From CAVSRC01 sp963782045 (lineage in GTDB: Bacteria > Pseudomonadota > Alphaproteobacteria > Rhizobiales > Kaistiaceae): a stretch of 64,000 nt of DNA. A program made the translations under genes and the position numbers. The notes under the pieces are model-generated. The model searched no databases and was not told the DNA's origin. It was given only the letters and a program-made list of their open reading frames with translations. Positions 32,483 through 43,072 of the stretch are shown here, piece by piece. How positions within the stretch are numbered: the first letter of the stretch is position 1; each line of letters opens with the position of its first letter. The stretch covers positions 1 to 64,000 of the forward strand of contig CAWAIR010000018.1 in assembly GCA_963782045.1 (NCBI GenBank), written 5' to 3'.

Positions 32483-35400
32483 ATGGGCTTTTCCGAACGC
32501 TTCATCCGCCGGCCGGTCCTCTCGACCGTCTTCGCGCTCCTCATCCTGCTCCTCGGCGCGCAGGGGATCACTGGCATGTCGATCCGCCAGTATCCCCAGG
32601 TCGACGAGACGGTGATCACCGTCACCACCATCTATCCCGGCGCCAGCGCTGACGTCATCCAGGGCTTCATCACCTCGACCATCGAGAAGGCGGTGTCCTC
32701 GGCCGAAGGCGTCGACTACGTGACCTCGTCGAGCTCGCTCGGCACCTCGACCGTATCGGTCCACATGCGGCTCAACGCCAATCCCGACAAGTCGCTCACC
32801 GAGGTCATCGCCAAGGTCCAGCAGGTGCGCGGCCAGTTGCCCTCGGACGCCAAGGACCCGGTCATCCAGAAGGGCACTGGCTTCGCCTTCGCGCTGATGT
32901 ACATGGCGGCGCGCAGCGACAACATGAACCCGCAGCAGCTCACCGAGTACCTGACGCGGGTCATCCAGCCGCGCTTCGCCACCGTCCCCGGCGTCGCCAA
33001 CGCGGAAATCCTCGGCGCCCAGGATTTCGCCATGCGGGTGTGGATCGATCCGGTGGCGATGGCGGCCCACAAGGTCACCGCCACCGACATTCTCGGCGCG
33101 ATCAACGCCTCCAACTTCCTCTCCGCCCCCGGCAGCACCAAGAACGAATACTACGCCTATTCGATCGAGGCGAAGACCACGCTCCAGGACCCGGAGACCT
33201 TCGGTGACCTGCCGGTACGCGGCACCGGCGACAATGTCGTGCGCCTGCACGACGTGGCGAAGATCGAGCTTGCCGCCGCGTCGAGCGACGTCCGCGTCCG
33301 CTTCAACGGCCAGGACGGCATCTTCCTCGGCATCATGGGCACGCCCGAGGCCAACCCGATCGACGTTGCCGCCGGCGCCCGCAAGGAGCTGGCGAGCATC
33401 CAGAAAGACCTGCCCGAGGGCATGCAGATCTCGCTGCTCTACGATTCGACCGATGCGATCAGCTCCTCGATCACCGAGGTGGTCAAGACGATCGGCGAAG
33501 CCTCGCTCATCGTCGTGCTCGTGATCCTGCTGTTCCTCGGCTCGTTCCGTGCCGTGGCCATCCCCATCGTCACCATTCCGCTGTCGCTCATCGGCGTCTG
33601 CTTCCTGATGTGGGCGGTCGGCTATTCGCTCAACACGCTCACCCTGCTGGCGATGGTGCTGGCCATCGGCCTGGTCGTCGACGACGCCATCGTCGTGGTC
33701 GAGAACATCCACCGCCACATCGAGGAGGGCTATCCCCCGTTGCAGGCGGCGATCGCCAGCATGCGCGAGATCAGCACGGCCGTGATTGCCATGACCATCA
33801 CGCTGGCTGCGGTGTTCGCGCCGATCGGCTTCACCACCGGCGTCACCGGATCGCTGTTCCGCGAGTTCGCGCTGACGCTCGCCGGGGCGGTGGCGATTTC
33901 CGGCACCGTCGCGCTGACCATCTCGCCGATGATGTCGGCGCGCATGCTGACCGCCACCAGCGGCCGCTTCGCCCATTTCGTCGACCACAGCTTCGATGCC
34001 GTCGGCGACTGGTATCAGCGGCGGCTGACCGGCTCGCTGGCGCTGCGTCCGATCACCCTTTTGATCGTCGCCGTGCTGATCGCCACCACCGGATTTCTGT
34101 TCACCCACACCTCCACCGAGCTGGCGCCGACCGAGGACCAGGGCGCGCTGTTCTCGCAGATCACCGGGCCGCAATACGCCACCGTCGATTACACCTCGCT
34201 GTTCGTGAACGAGATCGACAAGCGCACCCAGGACATCCCCGAGGTGCAGACCCGCTTTTCGGTCACCGGCTTCGGCGGCGGCAATTCCGGCTTCGCGGCC
34301 TGGGTGCTGAAGCCGTGGGGCGAGCGCAGCCGCAGCCAGGCAGAGGTGCAGCAGCAGATCCAGGCCCTGCTCAACAAGGTCGCCGGGCTGCAGGCCTACG
34401 TCTTCGCGATTCCTTCCTTGCCTGGCACCGGCGGCGGATTGCCGGTCTCCTTCGTCATCCAGTCGACCAACTCGTCGGCCAACGTCTTCGAGCACGCCGA
34501 GGCGATCAAGAAGCAGGCGATGGCCTCGGGCAAGTTCATCGTCGTCCAGGATTCGCTCGCCTTCGACAAGCCGCAGGTGCAGGTGCTCATCGACCGCAAG
34601 CGCGCCGCCGCGCTCGGCGTGTCGGTGTCGGACATCGCCAACACGCTCACCCTGATGGTCGGCGGCAACGGCGTCTCCAAGTTCTCGCGTGACGAGCGCG
34701 CCTACGACATCATCCCGCAGGTGCCCCAGCAATACCGCTTCAATCCCGAGGACCTGACCAAGTTCTTCGTGCGCAACCAGGCCGGCGCCATGGTTCCGCT
34801 GTCCTCGGTGGTGACCATCCAGACCCAGGCTTCGGCGCCCGCCGTCGAGCAGTTCAACCAGCTCAATTCGGCCACGCTCTCCGCCCTGCCGCGACCGGGA
34901 GTGACCAGCGGCGACGCCCTCGGCGTCCTCCAGGAAATCGCCGCCCGGCAGCTTCCGGCGGATTACTTCATCCAGTACGCCGGCCAGTCGCGCACCGAGA
35001 TCGAAGCGGGCAACACGCTGCTCATCGCCTTCGGGCTTGCCGTCATCGTCATCTATCTGGTGCTGGCGGCGACCTTCGAGAGCTTCCGCGACCCGCTGAT
35101 CATCATGATGGCGGTGCCGCTGTCGCTGTTCGGGGCGACGCTGTTCCTGAACCTCGGGCTGGCGACGATCAACATCTACACCGAGGTGGGGCTGATCACC
35201 CTGGTCGGGCTCATCACCAAGCACGGCATCCTGATGGTTCAGTTCGCCAATCAGCAGCGCGAGCAGCGTGGCCTCGACCGCCGCGAGGCCATCATCGAGG
35301 CGGCGCGCATCCGGCTCCGCCCGATCCTGATGACCACGTTCGCCATGGTCCTCGGCGTCATGCCGCTGATCGTGTCGAGCGGCGCCGGTGCCAAGGCGCG

Positions 35401-35566
35401 CTTCTCGATGGGTCTGGTGATCGCCACCGGCATGTCGATCGGCACGCTCTTCACGCTGTTCGTCGTTCCGATGTTCTATACCTTCCTGGCATCGCGCAGC
35501 CGTCCGGTGGACCGCGACCGCGACGCCGGCGCGCTGGCGCCGCCCGATCCGGCGCCGGCGGAGTGA
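32483..35566 (+). CDS. RND multidrug efflux permease (HAE-1 family)
   Basis: 1,027 residues, full length. It starts MGFSERFIRRPVLSTVFALL and shows the twelve-helix architecture with two large periplasmic loops. The proton-relay pair Asp-Asp lies in helix 4 (LAIGLVVDDAIVVVENIHRH); the repeat motif GLITKHGILMVQFANQQREQ marks helix 10. The pump exports amphipathic drugs, bile-type compounds or solvents using proton motive force. The short gap to the adaptor gene and a single promoter support an operon. Confidence 0.92.
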   Translation: MGFSERFIRRPVLSTVFALLILLLGAQGITGMSIRQYPQVDETVITVTTIYPGASADVIQGFITSTIEKAVSSAEGVDYVTSSSSLGTSTVSVHMRLNANPDKSLTEVIAKVQQVRGQLPSDAKDPVIQKGTGFAFALMYMAARSDNMNPQQLTEYLTRVIQPRFATVPGVANAEILGAQDFAMRVWIDPVAMAAHKVTATDILGAINASNFLSAPGSTKNEYYAYSIEAKTTLQDPETFGDLPVRGTGDNVVRLHDVAKIELAAASSDVRVRFNGQDGIFLGIMGTPEANPIDVAAGARKELASIQKDLPEGMQISLLYDSTDAISSSITEVVKTIGEASLIVVLVILLFLGSFRAVAIPIVTIPLSLIGVCFLMWAVGYSLNTLTLLAMVLAIGLVVDDAIVVVENIHRHIEEGYPPLQAAIASMREISTAVIAMTITLAAVFAPIGFTTGVTGSLFREFALTLAGAVAISGTVALTISPMMSARMLTATSGRFAHFVDHSFDAVGDWYQRRLTGSLALRPITLLIVAVLIATTGFLFTHTSTELAPTEDQGALFSQITGPQYATVDYTSLFVNEIDKRTQDIPEVQTRFSVTGFGGGNSGFAAWVLKPWGERSRSQAEVQQQIQALLNKVAGLQAYVFAIPSLPGTGGGLPVSFVIQSTNSSANVFEHAEAIKKQAMASGKFIVVQDSLAFDKPQVQVLIDRKRAAALGVSVSDIANTLTLMVGGNGVSKFSRDERAYDIIPQVPQQYRFNPEDLTKFFVRNQAGAMVPLSSVVTIQTQASAPAVEQFNQLNSATLSALPRPGVTSGDALGVLQEIAARQLPADYFIQYAGQSRTEIEAGNTLLIAFGLAVIVIYLVLAATFESFRDPLIIMMAVPLSLFGATLFLNLGLATINIYTEVGLITLVGLITKHGILMVQFANQQREQRGLDRREAIIEAARIRLRPILMTTFAMVLGVMPLIVSSGAGAKARFSMGLVIATGMSIGTLFTLFVVPMFYTFLASRSRPVDRDRDAGALAPPDPAPAE

Positions 35567-35574
35567 CGCGACCG

Positions 35575-35625
35575 ATGGCAGCCGGCAAGCCCGCGCTTGT
35601 CACCGGCGGCACCCGTGGCTATTAG
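35575..35625 (+). pseudogene. Remnant of a short-chain dehydrogenase N terminus
   Basis: ATG 35575 opens MAAGKPALVTGGTRGY and then a stop. The sequence ALVTGGTRG is the start of a Rossmann-fold SDR. Nothing of the rest is visible before pcm begins 26 bp further, so this looks like a scar of a deleted gene, or of a gene-end exchange. Confidence 0.4.
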
Positions 35626-35650
35626 CGGACGACTTGGCGAGGGCCGGACC

Positions 35651-36322
35651 ATGGAAAATTTCACCGCCGCACGCACGAAGATGGTGGACAACCAGCTTCG
35701 TACCCAGAGCGTCACCGACTACGGCGTGCTTGCCGCGATGGGCACGGTGCCGCGCGAGCAGTTCCTGCCGCCGGCGAGCCGGGCGCTGGCCTATATCGAC
35801 AGCGACCTCGCCATCAAGGCAGCCACGCCGGGCAGTCCGGCCCGCTACATGATGGAGCCGGCGCCGCTCGCCCGGCTCATGCAATTGGCCGAGGTCGACA
35901 AGGCGGACGTCGTGCTCGTCGTCGGCTGCGGCACCGGCTACGCGGCCGCGGTGCTGGCGCGGCTGGCGGATTCGGTCGTCGCCCTCGAGGAGGATGCCGA
36001 CCTGGCCGCCCAGGCTTCCGAGGTGCTCGCCGAGCTTGGCGTCGATAACGTCGCCGTGGTCACCGGTTCGCTCGAAGCCGGCTATCCGTCCGAGGCGCCA
36101 TACGACGTGATTTTCGTCGACGGCGCGGTGGAAGTGGTGCCGGTGACCCTCACCGATCAGTTGAAGGACGACGGCCGTCTGGTGGCGGTGGTCGGCTACG
36201 GACGGTCCGCTGCGGCCACCCTGTTCAGGCGCAGCGGCAGCGATCTCGGCAGCCGGGCTGCGTTCGACGCCGACGTGCAGCCGCTGCCGGGCTTCCACAG
36301 GCCAAAAGCGTTTGTGTTCTAG
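35651..36322 (+). CDS. pcm: Protein-L-isoaspartate O-methyltransferase-like protein
   Basis: 223 residues. Hallmarks are MVDNQLRTQSVTD, VPREQFLPPASRALAYIDSD, VLVVGCGTGYAAAVLARLAD (SAM motif I) and YDVIFVDGAVEVVP. It follows the alphaproteobacterial variety that sits upstream of tolC; this subgroup often lacks the usual repair activity, so its substrate is uncertain. I took ATG 35651 rather than the upstream GTG because the family begins MENFTAARTKMVDNQL. Confidence 0.85.
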   Translation: MENFTAARTKMVDNQLRTQSVTDYGVLAAMGTVPREQFLPPASRALAYIDSDLAIKAATPGSPARYMMEPAPLARLMQLAEVDKADVVLVVGCGTGYAAAVLARLADSVVALEEDADLAAQASEVLAELGVDNVAVVTGSLEAGYPSEAPYDVIFVDGAVEVVPVTLTDQLKDDGRLVAVVGYGRSAAATLFRRSGSDLGSRAAFDADVQPLPGFHRPKAFVF

Positions 36323-36399
36323 GGGCTTCCGGCCGAAACGGTGCCTGTTGTACTTGCGCCGCACTGTCGGGATTCTGTGGGCTGTGACGGCATGAGCAT

Positions 36400-36427
36400 T
36401 TGACCAAGCCCGACAGGCCGCTAGACT
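36400..36427 (+). promoter_or_regulatory. Candidate sigma-70 promoter of tolC
   Basis: TTGACC (36400-36405) and TAGACT (36422-36427) with a 16-bp spacer, 24 bp before the likely TTG start of tolC. This would leave a leader of about 17 bases including GGGAAGG. Confidence 0.45.
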
Positions 36428-36450
36428 AGGGCCGACAGGGAAGGCCGGCG

Positions 36451-37830
36451 TTGACGAGTGGGGTGTTAGGGGTGCGGTACCAGGCTTCGGTGCTGGCGAT
36501 GGCTGCGGCTGTCGCCGCTATTTCACTTGGTGTGGCGCCTGCGCGCGCGGAGACCCTGCTGCAGGCTCTGGCCTCGGCCTATTCCAACAATCCGACGCTG
36601 AACGCGGCCCGGGCAGGCTTGCGCTCCACGGACGAGAACGTCCCGCAGGCGCTCGCCGGCTACCGGCCGACCGTGTTTGGCACGGGCACGGCCGCGACCC
36701 AGCAAACGAACGGGGCTTCGTCCCATTCGACCTCGCTCGGGCTCGAAGTCGACCAGCCGCTGTTCAAGGGATTTCAGACCAAGAACAAGGTGAGCGCGGC
36801 CGAAGCCGGCGTGCGTGCCGCGCGCGAGTCGCTGCGCGGGACGGAACAGACCACGTTGCTTAGTGCCGTGACGGACTTCATGGACCTCGTCAAGGCCCAG
36901 GCCAATCTCAACCTTCAAAAGCAAAACGTCGATTTCCTGAACCAGCAGCTTGGTGCCGCCAACGACCGCCTGAGGGTGGGCGAGGGCACCAAGACCGACG
37001 TCTCTCAGACCCAGGCAAAGCTCGCCGCTGGCCAATCGCAATATGACCTGGCGGTGTCGCAGCTCAATGCGGCCATTGCGACCTATGAGCAGGTCATCGG
37101 GCACCGGCCGAAGAGCCTGGGCACCGCCAGACCGATCACCTCCCTGCTGCCGCAGTCGTTGGACGCGGCGCTGGCCGCCGGCCTTGCCTCCAACCCGGGT
37201 ATCCTTGCCGCCTCCTACCAAATCGACGCGGCGTCGTTCGGCGTCAATGTGGCGGAGGGCGCTCTGCTGCCGACGCTCTCGGCAACCGGCACCTATCAGC
37301 ATTCCGAGGCAGGCACGAGCACGGGCGTGGGCGCAGGCTCCTCGAACACGGCCAAGCTGATGGCCACCCTCAGGGTGCCGATCTACACGCCGGGGGTGGA
37401 CTCCGGGGTGCGCCAGGCCAAGGAGGACCTCGGCCAGGCGCGCATTCAGCACGACGTCCAGGTCGCCCTGACGCGCCAGCAGGTGATCACGGCCTGGGGC
37501 TCGCTCGATGCGGCCCGCGCCCAGGCACGGGCGGCCGACGCCCAGGTGCAGGCACAGACCTTGGTGCTGTCCGGCATCCAGGAACAGCAGAAGGTCGGCC
37601 AGAGCACGACACTCGACGTTCTCAACGCCCAGCAGGACCTGCTGAGCGCCAAGCTGGCGGTGGTGAGCGCGCAGCATGATCGCGTCGTCGCCAGCTACGC
37701 TCTGCTCGCGGCAATCGGCAAGCTCAGCGCCGAGAATCTCGGCCTCCAGGTCGCGCGCTACGACCCCACCGACCACTATCGGAAGGTCCGCGACAAGTGG
37801 TTCGGACTGCGGACGCCGGACGGGCGCTGA
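36451..37830 (+). CDS. tolC: TolC-family outer-membrane efflux channel
   Basis: 459 residues. Signal peptide (MAAAVAAISLGVAPARA), then the duplicated TolC body: ETLLQALASAYSNNPTLNAA at the start of repeat 1, DQPLFKGFQTKNKVSAAEAG, and the second repeat with RVPIYTPGVDSGVRQAKEDL and TTLDVLNAQQDLLSAKLAVV. It forms a trimeric channel-tunnel for efflux pumps and type I secretion. The frame starts at TTG 36451 behind AAGG; GTG 36472 is an alternative. Confidence 0.93.
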   Translation: MTSGVLGVRYQASVLAMAAAVAAISLGVAPARAETLLQALASAYSNNPTLNAARAGLRSTDENVPQALAGYRPTVFGTGTAATQQTNGASSHSTSLGLEVDQPLFKGFQTKNKVSAAEAGVRAARESLRGTEQTTLLSAVTDFMDLVKAQANLNLQKQNVDFLNQQLGAANDRLRVGEGTKTDVSQTQAKLAAGQSQYDLAVSQLNAAIATYEQVIGHRPKSLGTARPITSLLPQSLDAALAAGLASNPGILAASYQIDAASFGVNVAEGALLPTLSATGTYQHSEAGTSTGVGAGSSNTAKLMATLRVPIYTPGVDSGVRQAKEDLGQARIQHDVQVALTRQQVITAWGSLDAARAQARAADAQVQAQTLVLSGIQEQQKVGQSTTLDVLNAQQDLLSAKLAVVSAQHDRVVASYALLAAIGKLSAENLGLQVARYDPTDHYRKVRDKWFGLRTPDGR

Positions 37831-37916
37831 TCCCCGTTTCGATCCACAGGCATTTTCGTTAGGCTCGGGGGCAGGCGATTCGCGCGGGATTCGGGTCGCG
37901 CACCCTAGGCGTGACG

Positions 37917-38807
37917 ATGGCAAAGCCAGGCTTGGCACAAGATCAGACCGTTGAGGAAATCCTGGCCTCGATCCGCCAGGTGATAAACGGCGACCAGTCG
38001 CGGCCGGCGCCCGCTGCGGCGCGGCCGGCGGGCGTGGCCATGCCGCCGACGCGCGGTCGGGCGGCCGCTGCGGAGCCGACGGTTGGCGGCACGGTCACGC
38101 CGATCCACGGCGGCAAGATCGCACCCACCGCGGACGCTGAAGGCGAGGACGCCGAGGCGGATGCGGCCTCGGCAGATGTGGATACGGAGACGGCGGAGGA
38201 ACGCCCGGCGGGCAAGCGCGCCGAGGTGCAGGACGTCATCGAACTGGCGATTGAGCAGGCGCTCGACCGGGTCGATCCGGACGAGATGCGCGCGGAAACG
38301 GCCGATCTGGCCTCGGCGGATGCCGCCCCGCAGGCTCAGGCGCGCGCCGAACCGCCGGTAGCCAATGAACCCGAGGAGGCGGTCGAGCCTCAGACCGTCC
38401 ACGAAATGCCGCGTATGGCCCAGCCTCAGCCCGCGCGGGAGGCACGGCATGCCGAACCGCAGGTGGCATGGCAAGCGCCGGCCGGTGCCGCGCCACGGCC
38501 CTCGCGCGAGGCGCCAGGCGCCGCCGAGGCCCCGCGTGAAATGCCACGCACCATCGCCTCGGCACCCCGGCCCACGGCGCCACCGGCCGCGCACGGCCTG
38601 CTGTCGCCCCGCGCCAATGCGGCGGTCTCCGCGTCGTTTGACGATCTCGCCCGGGTGCTGGCCCACCGCGATGCCCGCGACATCGACGAGATGGTGGAGG
38701 ACCTTCTCAGGCCGATGCTGAAGAGCTGGCTCGAGGACAACCTGCCGTCCCTGGTCGAGCGGCTGGTCCGCGAGGAGATCGAGCGGGTCTCGCGCGGCGG
38801 GCGGTAG
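37917..38807 (+). CDS. PopZ-like protein (DUF2497), polar organizing protein
   Basis: 296 residues. Only the two ends are conserved: the N-terminal helix TVEEILASIRQVINGDQ and a C-terminal block LRPMLKSWLEDNLPSLVERL followed by VREEIERVSR. The middle is a long Pro/Ala/Glu-rich disordered spacer (about residues 28-235). This is the design of PopZ, which self-assembles at cell poles in alphaproteobacteria and holds the centromere and polar proteins. The tolC-popZ-valS order is as in other Rhizobiales. Start ATG 37917; GTG 37911 is possible. Confidence 0.85.
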   Translation: MAKPGLAQDQTVEEILASIRQVINGDQSRPAPAAARPAGVAMPPTRGRAAAAEPTVGGTVTPIHGGKIAPTADAEGEDAEADAASADVDTETAEERPAGKRAEVQDVIELAIEQALDRVDPDEMRAETADLASADAAPQAQARAEPPVANEPEEAVEPQTVHEMPRMAQPQPAREARHAEPQVAWQAPAGAAPRPSREAPGAAEAPREMPRTIASAPRPTAPPAAHGLLSPRANAAVSASFDDLARVLAHRDARDIDEMVEDLLRPMLKSWLEDNLPSLVERLVREEIERVSRGGR

Positions 38808-38905
38808 CCTCGCCGGCGGGTTTCCGGGCCCGGCGATTGACTTCCCCCGATTTCGTCTTACACCCCCGCGCAGTCACCAGATCCGCGTAAAGTCCGGAAA
38901 CAATA

Positions 38906-41636
38906 ATGCTCGACAAGTCCTTTGACGCGGCAGCGGTTGAGCCACGCATCTACCAGACGTGGCAGACGGCCGGTGCCTTCAAGGCCGGCGCTGGCGCCAA
39001 GCCCGGCGCCGCGCCCTATTCGATCGTGATCCCGCCGCCCAACGTCACCGGCTCGCTGCACATCGGCCACGCCCTCAACAACACCCTTCAGGACATCCTC
39101 ATCCGTTTCCAGCGCATGCGCGGCCGCGACGTCCTGTGGCAGCCGGGCATGGACCACGCCGGCATCGCCACCCAGATGGTCGTCGAGCGCCAGATGATGG
39201 AGCGCCAGGAGCCGGGCCGGCGAGCCATCGGCCGCGACAAGTTCCTTGAAAAGGTGTGGGCGTGGAAGGCCGAATCCGGCGGCGTGATCCTCAACCAGTT
39301 GAAGCGTCTCGGCGCCTCCTGCGACTGGAGCCGCGAACGCTTCACCATGGACGAGGGCCTGTCGAAGGCGGTCCTCAAGGTCTTCGTCGATCTCCATCGC
39401 CAGGGGCTGATCTACAAGGACAAGCGGCTGGTCAACTGGGATCCCAAGCTGCAGACGGCGATTTCCGATCTCGAAGTCCAGCAGATCGAGACCAAGGGCC
39501 ATCTCTGGCATTTCAAGTATCCGATTGAGGGCCAGCCCGAGCGCTTCATCGTCGTCGCCACCACGCGCCCGGAGACGATGCTGGGCGATACCGGCGTCGC
39601 CGTCCATCCCGACGACGAGCGCTATAAGGACCTTGTCGGCAAGAACGCCATCCTGCCGCTAGTCGGCCGCCGCCTGAAGATCGTCGCCGACAGCTATGCC
39701 GATCCCGAAACCGGCACCGGCGCGGTGAAGATCACCCCGGCGCACGACTTCAACGACTTCGAGGTCGGCAAGCGCCATGACCTCCCGGCGGTGAACATCC
39801 TCGATCCGGAAGCCAATGTCGTTCTCGACGGTAACGCCGCCTTCCTCGAGGGCGTGCCCGACAGCGACGAGCTCAAGGCGACGATCAGGGTGCTCGACAA
39901 GCTCGATCGCTTCAGCCGCGCGCAAGCGCGTCGTCGAGATGATGGAGGCGCAGGGGCTGGTCGACAAGATCGAGGACCATGTCCACATGGTCCCGCACGG
40001 CGACCGCGGCGGCACGCCGGTCGAGCCCTATCTCACCGACCAGTGGTACGTCGACGCCAAGACGCTGGCCAAGCCCGCCATCGCCTCGGTGCGCGAGGGG
40101 CGCACGACCATCATCCCGGCGAGCTGGGAGAAGACCTATTTCGACTGGATGGAGAACATCCAGCCCTGGTGCGTCTCGCGCCAGCTCTGGTGGGGCCACC
40201 AGATCCCGGCGTGGTACGGGCCGGACGGCAAGGTCTTCGTTGCCCATGACGAGACCGAGGCGCAGGCCGCGGCTGACGCGCACTACGGCAAGCACGAGGA
40301 CCTGAAGCGCGACGAGGACGTCCTCGACACCTGGTTCTCCTCGGCGCTGTGGCCGTTCTCGACGCTGGGTTGGCCGGAGGAGACGCCAGAGCTCGCCCGC
40401 TACTACCCGACGAGCACGCTGGTCACCGCCTTCGACATCATCTTCTTCTGGGTCGCCCGCATGATGATGATGGGCCTGCATTTCACCAAAAATGCCGAGG
40501 GTCAGCCGCAGGAGCCCTTTCGCCACGTCTACATCCACGCCCTCGTCCGCGACGAGAAGGGCGCCAAGATGTCGAAGTCGAAGGGCAACGTCATCGATCC
40601 CCTGCACCTCATCGACGACTACGGCGCCGATGCGGTGCGCTTCACGCTCGCCGCGCTCGCCGCGCAGGGGCGCGACATCAAGCTGTCGGGCGGGCGCGTC
40701 GAAGGCTATCGCAACTTCGCCACCAAGCTGTGGAACGCGGCGAAGTTCGCCGAGCACTACGAGTGCAAGCCGGTCGCCGGCTTCGACTCGGCCAAGGCCA
40801 AGGCGACGCTCAACCGCTGGATCGCCACCGAGGCGACGCGCGCCGCGCGGGCCGTCACTGAGGCGCTCGACGCCTTCAAGTTCAACGAGGCGGCTTCCGC
40901 CATCTACCGCTTCGTCTGGAACCAGACCTGCGACTGGTACCTGGAGTTGGCCAAGCCGGTGCTGGCCGGCGAGGACGGGGCGGAGAAGGACGAGACCAGG
41001 GCGACGGTCGTCTGGGTGCTCGACCAGATCCTGGCGCTGCTCCATCCCTTCATGCCCTTCATCAGCGAGGAGCTGTGGGCGAATGCCGCGCGCGACGGCG
41101 CGCCGGCGCGGCCCAGGCTTCTGGCGCTCACCGAGTGGCCGCAGCTTGCCTTCGAGGACGGAGCTGCGGCCGCGGAGATCAACTGGCTGATCGACCTCAT
41201 CACTGCGGTCCGCTCGGTGCGGTCCGAGATGAACGTTCCGGCAGCGGCCATGGTCAGCCTGTCGGTCTCCGACGCCGCTTTCGTCACTGCCGCGCGCCTG
41301 CAGCAGCTACGAGGCACTGATCATGCGCCTGGCGCGGGTGGAAGCGATCAACCTCGCCCACGCGCCGCTCAAGGGCGCGGCGCAGATCCTGGTCGGCGAG
41401 GCGACCGTGTCGATGCCGCTTGCCGGCATCATCGACATGGATGCCGAGCGGGCGCGGCTGGCCAAGGAGCGCGACAAGGCGGTGAAGGAGATCGCCCGCA
41501 TCGAGGGCAAGCTCGGCAACCAGCAGTTCATGGCCAAGGCGCCGGAGGAGGTGGTCGCCGAGCAGCGCGAGCGGCTGGCCGAGGCGACCCAGCTCCGCGA
41601 CCGCATCGACGCCGCCTTGGCCGGCTGGCGGACTGA
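38906..41636 (+). pseudogene. valS: Valyl-tRNA synthetase ValS (three single-base frame breaks)
   Basis: Class I aminoacyl-tRNA synthetase. HIGH motif at residues 52-55 (TGSLHIGHALNNT), editing domain VATTRPETMLGDTG, KMSKS at 40566-40580, anticodon-binding region and a C-terminal coiled coil (RARLAKERDKAVKEIARIEG). The frame breaks near 39915 (an extra C in CTTCAGCCGCGC), near 41309 (one extra base) and near 41625 (one missing C); correcting them gives the expected full-length enzyme. The gene is essential, so these must be sequence errors or a compensated artefact. Confidence 0.93.
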
Positions 41637-41699
41637 CGGACTTTCGGCCGGACGGGCTCGCCGCGGCGACGCGCCGGCTTGGTGCAATCCGGCGGCATG

Positions 41700-42760
41700 C
41701 GGCGCTATGATCGACCCATGACGGTCGCAGCTTCAGTGCCCGATCCGATGCGCCATCCTCGCGCGTCCTGGCTGCCTGGCGGCGGGACCGGCGCTGGCGG
41801 ATTGGGTGGCGATGCCGTCGAGACGCCGGCCCAGGTGACCGAGATCAGGCAGGTGGGCGACGCGGTCTATGCCTGGGCCGGTGACCACTGGTTCGCGGTT
41901 TCCCTGTGCACGGACCAGCCGCTGTGCCTGACGCCCGGCCAACCGCCCGAGCTTCCAGCCGCGCCCGACGGCATCCCCAACGGCACCGTCGCCTACGCCG
42001 ACGGCGAGGGCATCACCAGCGCCTGGTACACCGAGCCGACCGACCGCTATCCGCACGGTGCGCTGGGCGACAAGATCGAGGCCGGGGCGATGGTCGTCCA
42101 GGACGTCTACGGCCACCGCGTCACCGTCGAGCTTCCCGCCGACCAGGTCTTCGAGGACCTGACCCCGCGCATCGCCGATCTCGACGGCGACGGGCGCAAC
42201 GAGGTGCTGGCCATCCGCTCGTCGTTGCGCGCCGGCGCGGCACTGGTCGCCTACGATCTTGCCGGCAGCTCGCTGATCGAGATCAACTCGACGCCGCCCG
42301 TCGGGCGCCCAACCGCTGGCTCAATGTCGCCGGCATCGGCGATTTCACCGGCGACCGCAGCCTCGACATCGCCGCCGTGCGCACGCCGCACATCGGCGGG
42401 ACGCTGGAGATCGTGACCCTCGACCGCCGGCGCTTCCGCGAGGTCGACAGCGAGAAGGGCTTCTCCAACCACGTCTTCGGCTCGACCGAGCTGGGCATGT
42501 CGGCCGTCGCCCGCATCAACGACGACAATATCGCCGATCTGGCGGTGCCCGATCAGGACCGGCGCGTGCTGCGCTTCATGACGGTGGCCGGCGGGTCCTT
42601 GCGGGAGATCGGCCGCGTGCCGCTCGACGGCGTCGATCGTCACCGCCATCGGCACGCTCAATGCGATGGACCAGCCCGACCTTCGTGCTCGGCCTGGACG
42701 ATGGCCGCCTGATCGCCATATCCAACGTCGAGCCGCCCAAGAAGAGAGCGGCGATCGCGC
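41700..42760 (+). pseudogene. VCBS/FG-GAP repeat-containing secreted protein, frameshifted
   Basis: Begins near ATG 41697/41718, 60 bp after valS. Repeats with calcium-binding character follow one another: IADLDGDGRNEVLAIRSSLR, GIGDFTGDRSLDIAAVRTPH and INDDNIADLAVPDQDRR, each an FG-GAP/VCBS-type beta-propeller blade. The N terminus should contain a signal peptide (frame 3: ILARPGCLAAGPALADWVA), broken by an indel near 41760; further shifts occur near 42310 and 42640. It is probably periplasmic or surface-bound. Function is unknown. Confidence 0.6.
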
Positions 42761-43072
42761 GACCGCGTCGCGCATCATGGAGACAGCCGAGGACGGACCG
42801 CTGCCCTGACCGGGGCCGCAACGGCGCAATGATTGAACGTCAGATCTGCGTGTCGCACACTCATCCACAGCAAGCGAATGACGTCGTGGGCAATAGACAA
42901 CGCGGCTGCCGAAAACGCTGCAGTGCTGAAGGATTGGTTGCCAATTACGGCGATGGTCGATTCCGTTCAGACAGGCGAGGCGACGACTGATCGCAGCGCC
43001 GTGGGGCAGAGCGCCCCGAGGCTAACTGCGACATGCCGCCGGCGTCGAGCCCGCTCTATGCGCCGACACCCG
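42761..43072. other. Region between the FG-GAP gene and the barrel-like gene
   Basis: About 310 bp with lower coding character. The frame of the downstream gene continues upstream to 42833 but reads Arg/Cys-rich text without a signal peptide. The missing N-terminal part of the downstream protein may lie here with an indel. I see no promoter or RNA I can defend. Confidence 0.35.

Noticed and set aside
30542..35224. 1,560-residue minus-strand open frame opposite the RND genes
   Set aside because: It is the antisense shadow of the high-GC pump genes; only its C-terminal 208 residues (tetR, 30542-31168) are real.
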